This document shows, in pieces, positions 18,097 through 26,382 of a stretch of DNA of 61,766 bases. Both the position numbers and the translations under genes were made by a program. The notes under the pieces are model-generated. The model saw nothing but the letters and a program-made list of their open reading frames with translations, was not told where the DNA came from and searched no databases. Each line of letters starts with the position of its first letter. The first letter of the stretch is position 1. The DNA comes from SXMI01 sp964391365 (lineage in GTDB: Bacteria; Actinomycetota; Acidimicrobiia; Acidimicrobiales; Microtrichaceae): assembly GCA_964391365.1 (NCBI GenBank), contig CAYMKW010000004.1:1-61766 (forward strand), read 5' to 3'.

Positions 18097-19203
18097 TCAA
18101 CGCCACCAGGTGGGCGACCAGTTCGCCGTCCGGCCGGGGTTGGCCGGTAGGTCGTCGAAGCGGCCGGCGGGGCGGATGGTCCGGTAGGCCTCGATCACGG
18201 GGGCCAACTCGTCGGGCGTGGCCCCGTGGGCGACGACCCCGTCGGCCCCCAGGTCGAACTGACCCAGGATCCGCCCGGCGCAGGCCTCCGGCGACCCGGT
18301 CGCCGCAGCGGCCAGCCACTCGTCCGGCAGGAGCGTGGCCACGTGCTCGAGCACCTCGGTCGTCCCGTTGGCGTCGAGCGCCCCGGGGAACGACGCCACG
18401 ACCGTGTCGGCGCGGAACCGCTCGAGGGCCGCCGGATCCCACCCGTTGACCCGCACCATCAGGTCGCCGTAGCCCTGCAGGTAGGTGGCGAGACGCCCCA
18501 CGGTCTTGCGCAACCGGAGCTCCTCGTCGAGGTGGTCGCCGACCGTCCCGAGCACCGACCACACCCGCACCGTCGACGGGTCCCGGCCCGCCCGTTCGGC
18601 GCCGCGACGCACCGCGGCCACGGACCGGACCAGCGTCTCGTCGGTGAAGTAGGTGTGCAGCACGACCCCGTCGGCGATCCCGCCGGCGAGCTCGAGCGAC
18701 CGCTCTCCCATTGCGCAGAGGATGACCGGGATGTCCTCGTCGAAGCTGCTGCTCTGGTGGAGGAACGGGTAGGAGCCCGACGGCCCGTCGTGGCCGACGA
18801 CCAGGTCGCCGTGCCACATCCGCCGCAGGAGCCCGATCGCGTCGGTGAGCTGGGCGCCGGTGATGTCGGGCAGGCCGTACAGACCGTTCAGCAGACCGAT
18901 CCCCCGGCCCAGCCCGAGGGCGAAGCGGCCGCCCGTCAGCCGGTGCGCGGTCGTCGCCATCGTGGCGGTGACCATCGGGTGCCGGGTGGTGTGGTTGGTG
19001 GCCGCCGTGGCCACACCGAGGGTGGTGCTCACCGCCCCGATCGCGCCGGTGAGCACGGCGGCGTCCTTGACGTTGAACCGTTCGGAGATCAGCGCCGAGC
19101 CGAGCCCGAGGTCCTCGGCCCGACGGACCTCGTCGAGCAGGTCGCGGGGCTGTTCGGTGTGTCCGGCCAGCGCGTAGCAGGCGATCTCGGTGAGCTGGCT
19201 CAC
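18097..19203 (-). CDS. LLM-class F420-dependent oxidoreductase
   Basis: Luciferase-like TIM-barrel protein of 368 residues, expected to use coenzyme F420 (or FMN). Typical features: RAEDLGLGSALISERFNVKD near the start, GVATAATNHTTRHP, and RLTGGRFALGLGRG. Such enzymes reduce or oxidise diverse substrates in actinobacteria; this one cannot be assigned. The GTG start at 19203 opens directly into the conserved N terminus. It lies 22 bases downstream of the carboxylesterase gene on the same strand, so the two probably form an operon. Confidence 0.85.
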   Translation of the reverse strand: MSQLTEIACYALAGHTEQPRDLLDEVRRAEDLGLGSALISERFNVKDAAVLTGAIGAVSTTLGVATAATNHTTRHPMVTATMATTAHRLTGGRFALGLGRGIGLLNGLYGLPDITGAQLTDAIGLLRRMWHGDLVVGHDGPSGSYPFLHQSSSFDEDIPVILCAMGERSLELAGGIADGVVLHTYFTDETLVRSVAAVRRGAERAGRDPSTVRVWSVLGTVGDHLDEELRLRKTVGRLATYLQGYGDLMVRVNGWDPAALERFRADTVVASFPGALDANGTTEVLEHVATLLPDEWLAAAATGSPEACAGRILGQFDLGADGVVAHGATPDELAPVIEAYRTIRPAGRFDDLPANPGRTANWSPTWWR

Positions 19204-19225
19204 CGCAGGGCCCCGACGGTCCGGC

Positions 19226-20773
19226 TCACCGCTGGTCCGACCAGAAGCGGAGCGTCGCCGCCTGCGGGTCCTCGAGCACGCCCGAGGTGGTGTCGAAGCG
19301 CATCACCGGTCGCCGGTCCGCTGTGACCCGGGGCCATTCGGGCAGTCCGTCGGCCGACGGGACCCCCGTCGTCGCGAACGCCACCCACGACTCGTGCACG
19401 GCCCGGGCCAGCGGCTTGGGCGCCTCGGGGCCGACGAACACGTGCAGTCGTTGATCCTCGACGAGGTCGAAGACGAACGGGATCTCGATCGCGTGGGAGG
19501 CGCCGATCATCCCGCCCAGCACCGGGCTCGCCCAGTCCCATCGGTACTGGAAGACGGGGGCGTGCGCCGACTGGGCGTCGGCCAGGTCCGAGGCCGGCAC
19601 GCGGAACACGACATCGGTCAGGACGGCGCACTCCAGATCCGCGAGCGTCGCATCGGGCTGCTCCTCGCGGTAGAGGGCGATCGCCTCGGTCGGCCGGTCG
19701 CACAGCAGGCCCACCCGGTCCTCCAGCGCGGCCTCATCGGGTGCCGGCGGGGTGGCGAGGGCGAACAGCCTCCACTCCTCGAGTGTCGTGCCGACCACGA
19801 GGCCGACACCGGCAGCGGCCCCGTCGGCGATCGCCGCCAACGGGTCGGCCGGGACCTCGCCGCCGTCGGCGACCGGCCGGAACGCCAGGAAGGCGAGCGG
19901 GTTGCCGTGGGCCCGGACCGCGGCCTCGGGGTTGGCCATCCGGGTCGCGTTCATCCGTGCGTGGGCGGCCAGGAGGGTGGTGACGTCCGCATCGACGGCG
20001 GCCTGCACCGAGTCGAGTTCGGCCTCGGCCAGGAAGTTCGCGGCGTCGGCCCGGGCGTCGGCGAGGTCGCGGCCGGCGGCGGCCGCCCCGGACTGAGCGA
20101 CCACCCGGTGGAACAGGCCGCGGGCCCGCGGCATCGCCATGAGCAGCGACACGCTCATGCCGCCGGCGGACTCGCCGAAGATGGTCACGTCCTGTGGGTC
20201 GCCGCCGAAGGACGCGATGTTCGCCCGGACCCACTCGAGGGCCGCGACCTGATCGAGCAACCCGACGTTGCCGGAGCCGCTGTACGACGGGTCCAGACCA
20301 CCGAGCTCCAGGAATCCGAGCGCTCCGAGTCGGTAGTTGAGCGTGACGAGCACGACACCGGACCGGGCGAAGGCCTCGCCGTGGTACAGGGGTGACGAAC
20401 CCGATCCCATCTCGAACCCGCCGCCGTGGATCCACACCATCACCGGCCGCGGCTCGTCGGGTTCCACATCGGTGGTCCAGACGTTGAGGTAGAGGCAGTC
20501 CTCGTTCCACACCTCGGACTCGCCACCGAACAGGGCGTCCATCATCGACGGGTTCTGCGGGCAGATCGGACCGAACTCGGTGGCGTCGCGGACCCCGTCC
20601 CACGGCTCGACCGGCTGCGGCGGCCGGAAGCGGAGGTCGCCGAACGGTGGTGCGGCGAACGGCATCCCGGCGAAGCGGGCGACGCCGTGGTGCCACGCCC
20701 CCTCGACCCGTCCGTGGTTGGTGTCGACCCCGATGCGGGTGCCGTCGTGGGGTGCTGGTTCGCTGCGAGACAT
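19226..20773 (-). CDS. Type B carboxylesterase
   Basis: Serine hydrolase of 515 residues of the carboxylesterase/lipase type B family. Landmarks: EDCLYLNVWT, oxyanion motif VMVWIHGGGFEMGSG, nucleophile elbow FGESAGGMSVS (S202), Glu in the TTLEEWR region and His in GASHAIEIPFVF. No signal peptide is seen, so it is probably cytosolic. ATG 20773 is preferred; an in-frame GTG two codons upstream (20779) is equally open and no clear ribosome site decides. It probably shares a transcript with the LLM oxidoreductase downstream. Confidence 0.9.
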   Translation of the reverse strand: MSRSEPAPHDGTRIGVDTNHGRVEGAWHHGVARFAGMPFAAPPFGDLRFRPPQPVEPWDGVRDATEFGPICPQNPSMMDALFGGESEVWNEDCLYLNVWTTDVEPDEPRPVMVWIHGGGFEMGSGSSPLYHGEAFARSGVVLVTLNYRLGALGFLELGGLDPSYSGSGNVGLLDQVAALEWVRANIASFGGDPQDVTIFGESAGGMSVSLLMAMPRARGLFHRVVAQSGAAAAGRDLADARADAANFLAEAELDSVQAAVDADVTTLLAAHARMNATRMANPEAAVRAHGNPLAFLAFRPVADGGEVPADPLAAIADGAAAGVGLVVGTTLEEWRLFALATPPAPDEAALEDRVGLLCDRPTEAIALYREEQPDATLADLECAVLTDVVFRVPASDLADAQSAHAPVFQYRWDWASPVLGGMIGASHAIEIPFVFDLVEDQRLHVFVGPEAPKPLARAVHESWVAFATTGVPSADGLPEWPRVTADRRPVMRFDTTSGVLEDPQAATLRFWSDQR

Positions 20774-20903
20774 GCGCACTCACTAGCACGGCGCCGGTCG
20801 ACCGGGCTGCCGATCCGGGCGCTCCACCGGATCAGGCGCCCGAGGTGCCGGCCAGCGCCACCAGCCCCACCAGCACCAGTACGACAGCCGCGGGGGCGGA
20901 GGC

Positions 20904-20909
20904 TACCGT
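20904..20909 (+). promoter_or_regulatory. -10 element (TACCGT) of a leaderless acyl-CoA dehydrogenase gene
   Basis: TACCGT followed by 7 bases and the GTG start at 20917. No ribosome-binding site lies at a useful distance, which fits transcription beginning at the start codon. The same hexamer and spacing precede zwf. Confidence 0.6.
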
Positions 20910-20916
20910 CGGCCCG

Positions 20917-22167
20917 GTGAGCATCGACTTCTCCCTCTCGCCGGACCTCGAGGAGCTCCGCGCTCGTGTGCGGGCGTTCATCGTCGACGTCGTCCAGCCC
21001 GCCGAGGCCCGGATCCGCGACGACCGGCTCGAGTCCGAGGACCGCGACGAGTACCTCCGGACGCTGATCGGACTCCGGTCGCAGGCCCAGGCCGAGGGCC
21101 TGTGGTTGCCGCACATGCCCCCGGAGTGGGGCGGCATGGGGCTCGGGCACGTCGAGTTGGCCATGGTGCAGGCCGAGGCGGCCAAGAGCTACTACGGCCC
21201 GTGGGTGCTCAACTGCCAGGCACCCGACGAGGGGAACATGCACACGCTCCTCCACTGGGCCACCGAGGACCAGGCGGAGCGGTACCTGCGCCCACTCTGT
21301 GAAGGTCGGGCGTGGAGCTGCTTCGCGATGACCGAACCCGAGGTCGCCGGCTCCGACCCCACCCTGATCCGGACCCACGCCTACCAGGACGGCGACGAAT
21401 GGGTGATCAACGGACACAAGTGGTTCATCTCGAACGCCCACCGGGCCAACTTCGCCATCCTGATCGCCCGGACCGAGGACGACCCCGACATCCCGCAGGC
21501 GGCCAACACCGCGTTCATCGTCGACATCCCCTCCGAGGGCTGGAACGAGGTCCGCCAGATCGAGACGATGCACGGGTCGACCGGCCACTCCGAGATCCTC
21601 ATCGAGGACCTGCGGGTGCACTCCTCGCAGATGCTCGGCGGCCGAGGCCAGGGCCACCTGCTCGGCCAGTACCGGCTGGGGCCGGCGCGTCTGGCCCACT
21701 GCATGCGGTGGATCGCCCAGGCCGAGACGGCGCTCGACATGATGGTCGAACGGTCGCTGCACCGGTATGCCCACGGTTCGCTGCTCGCCGAGAAGCAGGG
21801 GATCCAGTGGATGATCGCCGACTCCACGATGGAGCTGTACCAGGCGAAGCTGATGGTCCTGCACGCCGCCTACAAGATCGACCAGCACCGCCTCGACGAG
21901 TCGGTCGACTTCAAGGCCGAGGTCTCCATGGCCAAGCACTTCGTGGCGAACATGTTGAACCGGGTGATCGACCGGTCGATCCAGGTGCACGGCGCGTTGG
22001 GGTACTCGACGGACACGCCGCTGGCACACATGTACCAGCACGCCCGGTGGGCCCGGTTCGCCGATGGCGCCGACGAGGTCCACCAGATGCGGATCGCGCA
22101 GCGGACGATCGCATCGTGGAAGGACACGGGTTCGACGAACGCCGCCACCGGCGGTCTCCCCATCTGA
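20917..22167 (+). CDS. Acyl-CoA dehydrogenase
   Basis: FAD-dependent dehydrogenase of 416 residues that introduces a trans-2 double bond into acyl-CoA. Signature segments: CFAMTEPEVAGSDPTLIRT (flavin and substrate binding), NGHKWFISNAHRANFAILIART, and the C-terminal region with YSTDTPLAHMYQHARWARF. The usual catalytic Glu cannot be placed with confidence without alignment. The long N-terminal part (about 100 residues) resembles the ACAD10/11-like or mycobacterial FadE group. The frame is open upstream, but GTG 20917 fits the family and the leaderless promoter. Confidence 0.9.
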   Translation: MSIDFSLSPDLEELRARVRAFIVDVVQPAEARIRDDRLESEDRDEYLRTLIGLRSQAQAEGLWLPHMPPEWGGMGLGHVELAMVQAEAAKSYYGPWVLNCQAPDEGNMHTLLHWATEDQAERYLRPLCEGRAWSCFAMTEPEVAGSDPTLIRTHAYQDGDEWVINGHKWFISNAHRANFAILIARTEDDPDIPQAANTAFIVDIPSEGWNEVRQIETMHGSTGHSEILIEDLRVHSSQMLGGRGQGHLLGQYRLGPARLAHCMRWIAQAETALDMMVERSLHRYAHGSLLAEKQGIQWMIADSTMELYQAKLMVLHAAYKIDQHRLDESVDFKAEVSMAKHFVANMLNRVIDRSIQVHGALGYSTDTPLAHMYQHARWARFADGADEVHQMRIAQRTIASWKDTGSTNAATGGLPI

Positions 22168-22187
22168 CCTGCCCTGACCACAAAGCA

Positions 22188-22216
22188 GGGGGTCTGGGGG
22201 TCAGGGGGTCAGGGGG
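22188..22216 (+). other. Perfect G-quadruplex motif at a convergent gene junction
   Basis: Four G5 tracts (22188-22192, 22196-22200, 22204-22208, 22212-22216) are separated by TCT, TCA and TCA. It lies just after the acyl-CoA dehydrogenase stop and over the 3' end of the minus-strand gene at 22209, whose TGA stop is inside the repeat. It could stop or slow polymerase between the two genes. Confidence 0.6.
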
Positions 22217-22631
22217 TGCGGCGGCGCCAGCGGATCACCACGGGGGCAGCGCAGGCCAACGCGTAGAGGCCGACGACCGTCCAGAACAGCGCGTCGCCCG
22301 GCGACTCGAGGTATCTCGCCAGTCCCACACCGACCGCCGGCGCGGCGAGCAGCGACAACAGCACCTGTCGGACCGGCGCGTAGCCCACGACGTCGAGTTG
22401 CTCGAGCCACCACTCGGCGACCACGGGGATCGGCAACACGGCCAGCAGCAACGGGTCGGCCGCATCGGGCCAGCGTGCACCCGCCAGGGCCGCGACCGTC
22501 CAGGCCGCCACGGCAGGCCAGAACCAGACGCACCGCCGACAGACCCGGTGGCCGCCGATGACCGCACACCGGTCGATCTGGTCCTCGTGGTGGTGGCTCA
22601 GCCAGAGCGGCCGGATCGGTCGGGGGTCCAC
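22209..22631 (-). CDS. Small membrane protein with Cys motif (DUF2085-like)
   Basis: Protein of 140 residues with an N-terminal His/Cys region (HHHEDQIDRCAVIGGHRVCRRC; C22, C31, C34) followed by about four transmembrane helices. The pattern of conserved His, Cys and Arg before the first helix recalls DUF2085 proteins, which have CHR and PLCxRCxG motifs; the match is by eye. The Cys and His residues could bind a metal. It lies 18 bases downstream of an esterase gene on the same strand. Function unknown. Confidence 0.65.
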   Translation of the reverse strand: MDPRPIRPLWLSHHHEDQIDRCAVIGGHRVCRRCVWFWPAVAAWTVAALAGARWPDAADPLLLAVLPIPVVAEWWLEQLDVVGYAPVRQVLLSLLAAPAVGVGLARYLESPGDALFWTVVGLYALACAAPVVIRWRRRTP

Positions 22632-22649
22632 GGTTGAGGTGATCGGCGC

Positions 22650-23690
22650 TCAGGCGGTGAACATGAGCCTGCCTGCGGCGGCGCAGACCTCGGAGGCGAC
22701 CGCCATCCCCTCCGGCAGGACACCCATCCCGAAGAACCCGTGGACCAGATCGTCGTAGCACCGGTACTCGCAGCGGACTCCGGCCGCCTCGAGGCGTTCG
22801 GCGTAGGCCGCGCCCTCGTCCCGGAGGGGGTCGAACCCGGCGGTGACGACGACTGCCGGTGCCACGCCGGTCAGGTCGTCGGCCAGGAGCGGTGACACGC
22901 CCGGTGACCCCCAGGTCGCCACCTCCGGGGCGTAGTGGCCCCGGAACCACTCCATGTCGGCCCGGGTGAGGAAGAACCCGTCGGCGAACAACTCGTGCGA
23001 CTCGGTCCGGAAGTGGGCGTCGGTTGCGGGGTACACCAGCACCTGGGCGACCGGCGGGCGTTCGTCGTCCCGGCAGCGTTGCGCCACCACCGCCGCCAGG
23101 TTCCCTCCGGCGCTGTCGCCCATCACCCCGACCCGACCGGCCAGCACGCCGAGCTCCCGGTGGTGCTCCTGCACCCAGCGGAACGAGGCGAGTGCGTCCT
23201 CGACCGCAGCCGGGTAGGGGTGCTCGGGTGCGAGTCGGTAGTCGACCGACACGACGACGCAGCCCGACACGTCGGCGAGCAGGCGGCACGAACCGTCGTG
23301 GGTGTCCAGGTCGCCGACGACCCAACCGCCGCCGTGGAAGAAGACGATCGCCGGTGCCTGCTCGAGCCCGCCGAGCCGACGGTAGATGCGGACACCCAGG
23401 TCACCTCCCGGGCCGGGGATCCGCCGTTCGCTCGTGTGGACGCCGAGTCGTCTGGGCATGCCGACGGCAGCGGCCCTCCGCATGTCGCGTCGTCGGGCCT
23501 CGACGTCCTGGGCCCCGACGCGGACGCCGGTGCGCTCGCCGAGCACGATGAGGGCCTGCACCGGTCGGGACAGCACCCGCCCGTCGACGGTCACCGGCGG
23601 TGCGCCGATGAGTCGGTCGAGCACCGCCGGCGGCAGCCCCAGCACCCGCCGAGCCGCACGCGTCAGGAAGCTCGCTCGCTCTCTCGCCAC
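22650..23690 (-). CDS. Alpha/beta hydrolase, HSL-type esterase
   Basis: Carboxylic ester hydrolase of 346 residues of the hormone-sensitive-lipase family. The oxyanion motif VFFHGGGWVVGD, nucleophile elbow GDSAGGNLAAVVA, an Asp near VTAGFDPLRDE and the final His in LVHGFFGMG are all present. The N-terminal 70 residues form the usual cap. GGGAGG precedes the GTG start. A GC hairpin (23700-23717) separates it from the upstream DUF1501 gene. Probable partner in a transcript with the small membrane protein downstream. Confidence 0.9.
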   Translation of the reverse strand: MARERASFLTRAARRVLGLPPAVLDRLIGAPPVTVDGRVLSRPVQALIVLGERTGVRVGAQDVEARRRDMRRAAAVGMPRRLGVHTSERRIPGPGGDLGVRIYRRLGGLEQAPAIVFFHGGGWVVGDLDTHDGSCRLLADVSGCVVVSVDYRLAPEHPYPAAVEDALASFRWVQEHHRELGVLAGRVGVMGDSAGGNLAAVVAQRCRDDERPPVAQVLVYPATDAHFRTESHELFADGFFLTRADMEWFRGHYAPEVATWGSPGVSPLLADDLTGVAPAVVVTAGFDPLRDEGAAYAERLEAAGVRCEYRCYDDLVHGFFGMGVLPEGMAVASEVCAAAGRLMFTA

Positions 23691-23699
23691 CGTTCCCTC

Positions 23700-23717
23700 C
23701 CGGGGTTGCGACCCCGG
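23700..23717. terminator. GC hairpin with TGCG loop after the DUF1800/DUF1501 operon
   Basis: CCGGGGT, loop TGCG, ACCCCGG: a 7-bp perfect stem in the spacer between two minus-strand genes. It has no T-tract but matches two other intergenic hairpins in the window with the same tetraloop (33603-33618 and 51005-51026). Likely a factor-independent terminator of the tail-less kind. Confidence 0.5.
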
Positions 23718-23787
23718 TGCCCTCCGGGGTGAGGGGCCTCGGTCGGCCCGCTCGGAGGGGAGTCTCGCAGGTACGCGACCCCCGGGC

Positions 23788-24819
23788 TCAGGTGAGCAGG
23801 TCGAAACGTGTCGCCGGAGCGCCCGGTGCCACCCGGGCCGGGTCGACCTGCAGCACGCGCTCGGCGACCTCGGCGACGAGGCAGCGCAGGTCGTTGGCCG
23901 ACCTGACGTCGCCCTCGTCGAGATCCGTCAGGCCGGGCCAGTCGCCGGCGACGCCTCCTCGGACCCGGTCGCCGACCACGAAGGCCAGCCCGCCGCGGCC
24001 GTGGTCGAATCCGCCCGAGTCGTTCGCTGCGACCCGGCGGCCGAACTCGCTGACGACGAGCACGGTGACCCCGGGGATCCCGGCGACCAGGGTCTCGACG
24101 GTGTCATCGAGTTGCCCGATCATCCGGTCGAACGTGCCGTCGACGACCCCGATCTGGTCGTGGTGATCCCAACCGCCCACGTTGAGCACGCCGACCTCGG
24201 CGCCGACGCCGGCTCCGAAGAGCGCCACCATCTGCTCGGCCTCGTCGGCGTTCGCCGGCACCTGGATCGTGCGGGCCCGGTCCAGGGCGACGAGGGCGCC
24301 GGTCGCCGATGACGTCAGCGGACCCCGGTCGTCCCGCCAGAGGGCCGCCATGGAGGTCTCCGTCACGCCGGCCCCCGGTCGCAGCCGGATGCCCGTCAGA
24401 CTCGCGGTGGCGAGCACGTCGGCGGAGCCCCGGAGGAGTGCCGGCGTCTGCGGTTGGCCGATGGACACGCCGCGGAACGGGCTGGATCCGGCCGCTCCGG
24501 CGGACAGCGCCCGACCCAGGAAGCCCGTCGACTCCGTCGTCGGGCCGCAGCGCTCGACCGTGGCCTGTGCCTCGAAGTGCGACCGGGACGTCCCGGGAAC
24601 GCCGCTGGCGGGGAGGAACGCCACGGACCCGGCGGCCGCCCGGGACGCCAGGCGGGTGGCCGCCGGATGGAGCGACCAGCCGTCGCCGACGGGCAGCGCG
24701 AGGTCGGCCGGCAGCGCCGCGGCGCCGCGGGCCCGGTCCAGGGCGTCGCCGGGAGGCCTGAGGAGGGAGAGCCCGTCCAGGCCACCCCGGAGGAACACGA
24801 CGACCAGAGGAGTGCTCAT
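23788..24819 (-). CDS. DUF1501 family protein
   Basis: Protein of 343 residues of the DUF1501 family, which shares the alkaline phosphatase/sulfatase fold. Visible: VVVFLRGGLDGLSLL at the N terminus, RSHFEAQATVERCG, GVLNVGGWDHHDQI, TVLVVSEFGRRVAAND and GGFDHGRGGLAFVVGDRVRGG. Members are usually encoded beside DUF1800 genes, as here: the ATG overlaps the DUF1800 stop by 4 bases. The biochemical role of the pair is unknown, although an export or cell-surface function is often assumed. No signal peptide is seen in this copy. Confidence 0.9.
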   Translation of the reverse strand: MSTPLVVVFLRGGLDGLSLLRPPGDALDRARGAAALPADLALPVGDGWSLHPAATRLASRAAAGSVAFLPASGVPGTSRSHFEAQATVERCGPTTESTGFLGRALSAGAAGSSPFRGVSIGQPQTPALLRGSADVLATASLTGIRLRPGAGVTETSMAALWRDDRGPLTSSATGALVALDRARTIQVPANADEAEQMVALFGAGVGAEVGVLNVGGWDHHDQIGVVDGTFDRMIGQLDDTVETLVAGIPGVTVLVVSEFGRRVAANDSGGFDHGRGGLAFVVGDRVRGGVAGDWPGLTDLDEGDVRSANDLRCLVAEVAERVLQVDPARVAPGAPATRFDLLT

Positions 24820-26284
24820 CGCAGCTGGAACTCCGGTGAGGCGTACGTGAGAGCCCGGACAACGTCGGGGGTGCGGGCGGTGCGGACCGCAGCGGCGAGG
24901 GCCGGACCCGGTGCGTGTCCGAGCAGCGCCTGCGGGGTCGGCGCCGGGTGCACCGGCAGCCCTCCGAACCCACTCGCAGCCGAGGTGGCGGCGTTCCAAC
25001 GGGCGATCATCGCTCCGGCCCCGCTCCAGGCGCCGGCGCTCTCGGGGAACCCGTTCGGAGCTGGCCACTTCCAGGGCACCTGCCCGAGCGTGTCGAGCGT
25101 GGCGTGGAGCTGGCCCGCCGAGGCCCGGAACTGCCCGGCTGTCGGGACCGGTCCGCCCGTCCGGAGCGCCGCGGCGACCAGGTCGAGCGGCCGGCGGACC
25201 TTGGGCCCCCAGCGGTCGCTCCGCCGGGCTGCGAGCCGCAGGACCGGTGCGATGGCGGTGTCCTCGCGCAGGTAGGTGGCGGACAGGTCGGCGACCAGGG
25301 GATCGTCGGGGGCGATGGTGTCGGAGACGAACCTGCGGGCCAGTTTCCAGCAGAGGAACCGGGCCGTCGCCGGCAGTCGGGCGAGGTGGTTCAGGAACGA
25401 CTCCCCGTCGGCGACCCCCCGTCCGGACGGTCGCCAGCCGAGGATCTCGCCCGATTCGGCGGGCCCCAGGTCGTGCCAGGCGGACCGGAAGGTGAACTCC
25501 CGGGTCGACGGGTCCAGCGACCAGCCGCTCAGGACGTGCGCCACCTCGACCACGTCGGTCTCGTCGTATCCGCCCGCCACGCCGACGGCGTGCAACTCGA
25601 GGAGCTCCCGGGCGTAGTTCTCGTTCGGAACCCGCCCCCGGTCGGCCCGGCTCCTGGCGTTGTCGAGGTAGACGAGCATGGCGGAGCTGCGGGCCGAGGC
25701 CACGAGCAGGTCGGCGAACCTCCCGAGCGCACCGGCCCGGATCACCTGGTCGTCGTATTCGGGCACGAAGAACACGGTCGGTTGCTCGGCGATGCTGACG
25801 TGCAGGTGGTCGGCGAAGAAGTCGGCGGCCACCTGGCGCAGTTGCAGGTTCGACCACGCCGACAGCACGACGCTCCGGGACACTGCAGCGGTCGTGGCCG
25901 CCCNNNNNNNNNNCCGGGCGCGGGCGTGGGTGGTCACGCTCGACGGCCGGATCGCCCCGGTCTGACCAGTCGCAACCCGATTCTGCGGCTCCAGCGCGCG
26001 ACACGTCCCGCGCGCGACCCCTACTGGGCGTCGACGAACGCATCGACACCGCCGGCGGCGGCCGCGATCAGGTCCGGTGTCGGGCCGAAGGAGAACCGTC
26101 GGGCGAGCGCCAGGCCCGCCGGCGGTCCGGCCGGGACCGTGGTGCTGGTCGTCGGCGGGAGGGTGGTGGTGGGTCGTGGACGGGGCCGGACGGGCACCGG
26201 CGGAGCGATGGGGCGGCAGGCGGCCGTGACCCCACAGGCGGCGAGGGCCACCAGCACTCGTCGACGGTCGAGTTCCAGCGCCAT
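24816..26284 (-). CDS. DUF1800 family protein, broken by a gap and an adjoining non-homologous block
   Basis: The N-terminal part (26284 down to about 26024) has a signal-like hydrophobic start with Cys (VALAACGVTAAC), a proline/threonine linker and the family start LARRFSFGPTPDLIAAAAGGVDAFVDAQ. A TAG stop follows at once. The C-terminal part (25903 to 24816, about 362 residues) is good DUF1800: FFADHLHVSI, NENYARELLELHAVGV, EVAHVLSGWSLD, FLCWKLARRFV and RTPDVVRALTYASPEFQLR. About 40-60 residues normally found between the two parts are missing. The 110 bases at 25914-26023 do not continue the family in any frame. The gene is probably intact in the organism and damaged by assembly. Confidence 0.8.
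25904..25913. other. Assembly gap (10 N) in the DUF1800 gene
   Basis: Ten undetermined bases. The neighbouring block (25914-26023) breaks the reading frame and shows no DUF1800 sequence, so this join is suspect. On the plus strand the block opens with a short frame ending WVVTLDGRIAPV and a stop, which looks like the C terminus of an unrelated protein. Confidence 0.9.
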
Positions 26285-26290
26285 GCGGGC

Positions 26291-26296
26291 AACGTA
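26291..26296 (-). promoter_or_regulatory. -10 element (TACGTT) of a leaderless DUF1800 gene
   Basis: On the minus strand TACGTT is followed by 6 bases and the ATG at 26284. No ribosome site is present between them. The hexamer and spacing match the PIN-like gene promoter at 28208-28213. Confidence 0.6.
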
Positions 26297-26369
26297 TCGG
26301 CGCGAGGGTGAGAGGAGGTTGAGAACTCCGGTCGACGACGACCGGGCCGACGGTCCGACCCGCGGCGGC

Positions 26370-26375
26370 TACCGT
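26370..26375 (+). promoter_or_regulatory. -10 element (TACCGT) of leaderless zwf
   Basis: TACCGT, 7 bases, then the GTG start of zwf at 26383. No Shine-Dalgarno sequence fits in between. It faces away from the DUF1800 promoter 74 bases to the left. Confidence 0.6.
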
Positions 26376-26382
26376 CGCCGGC

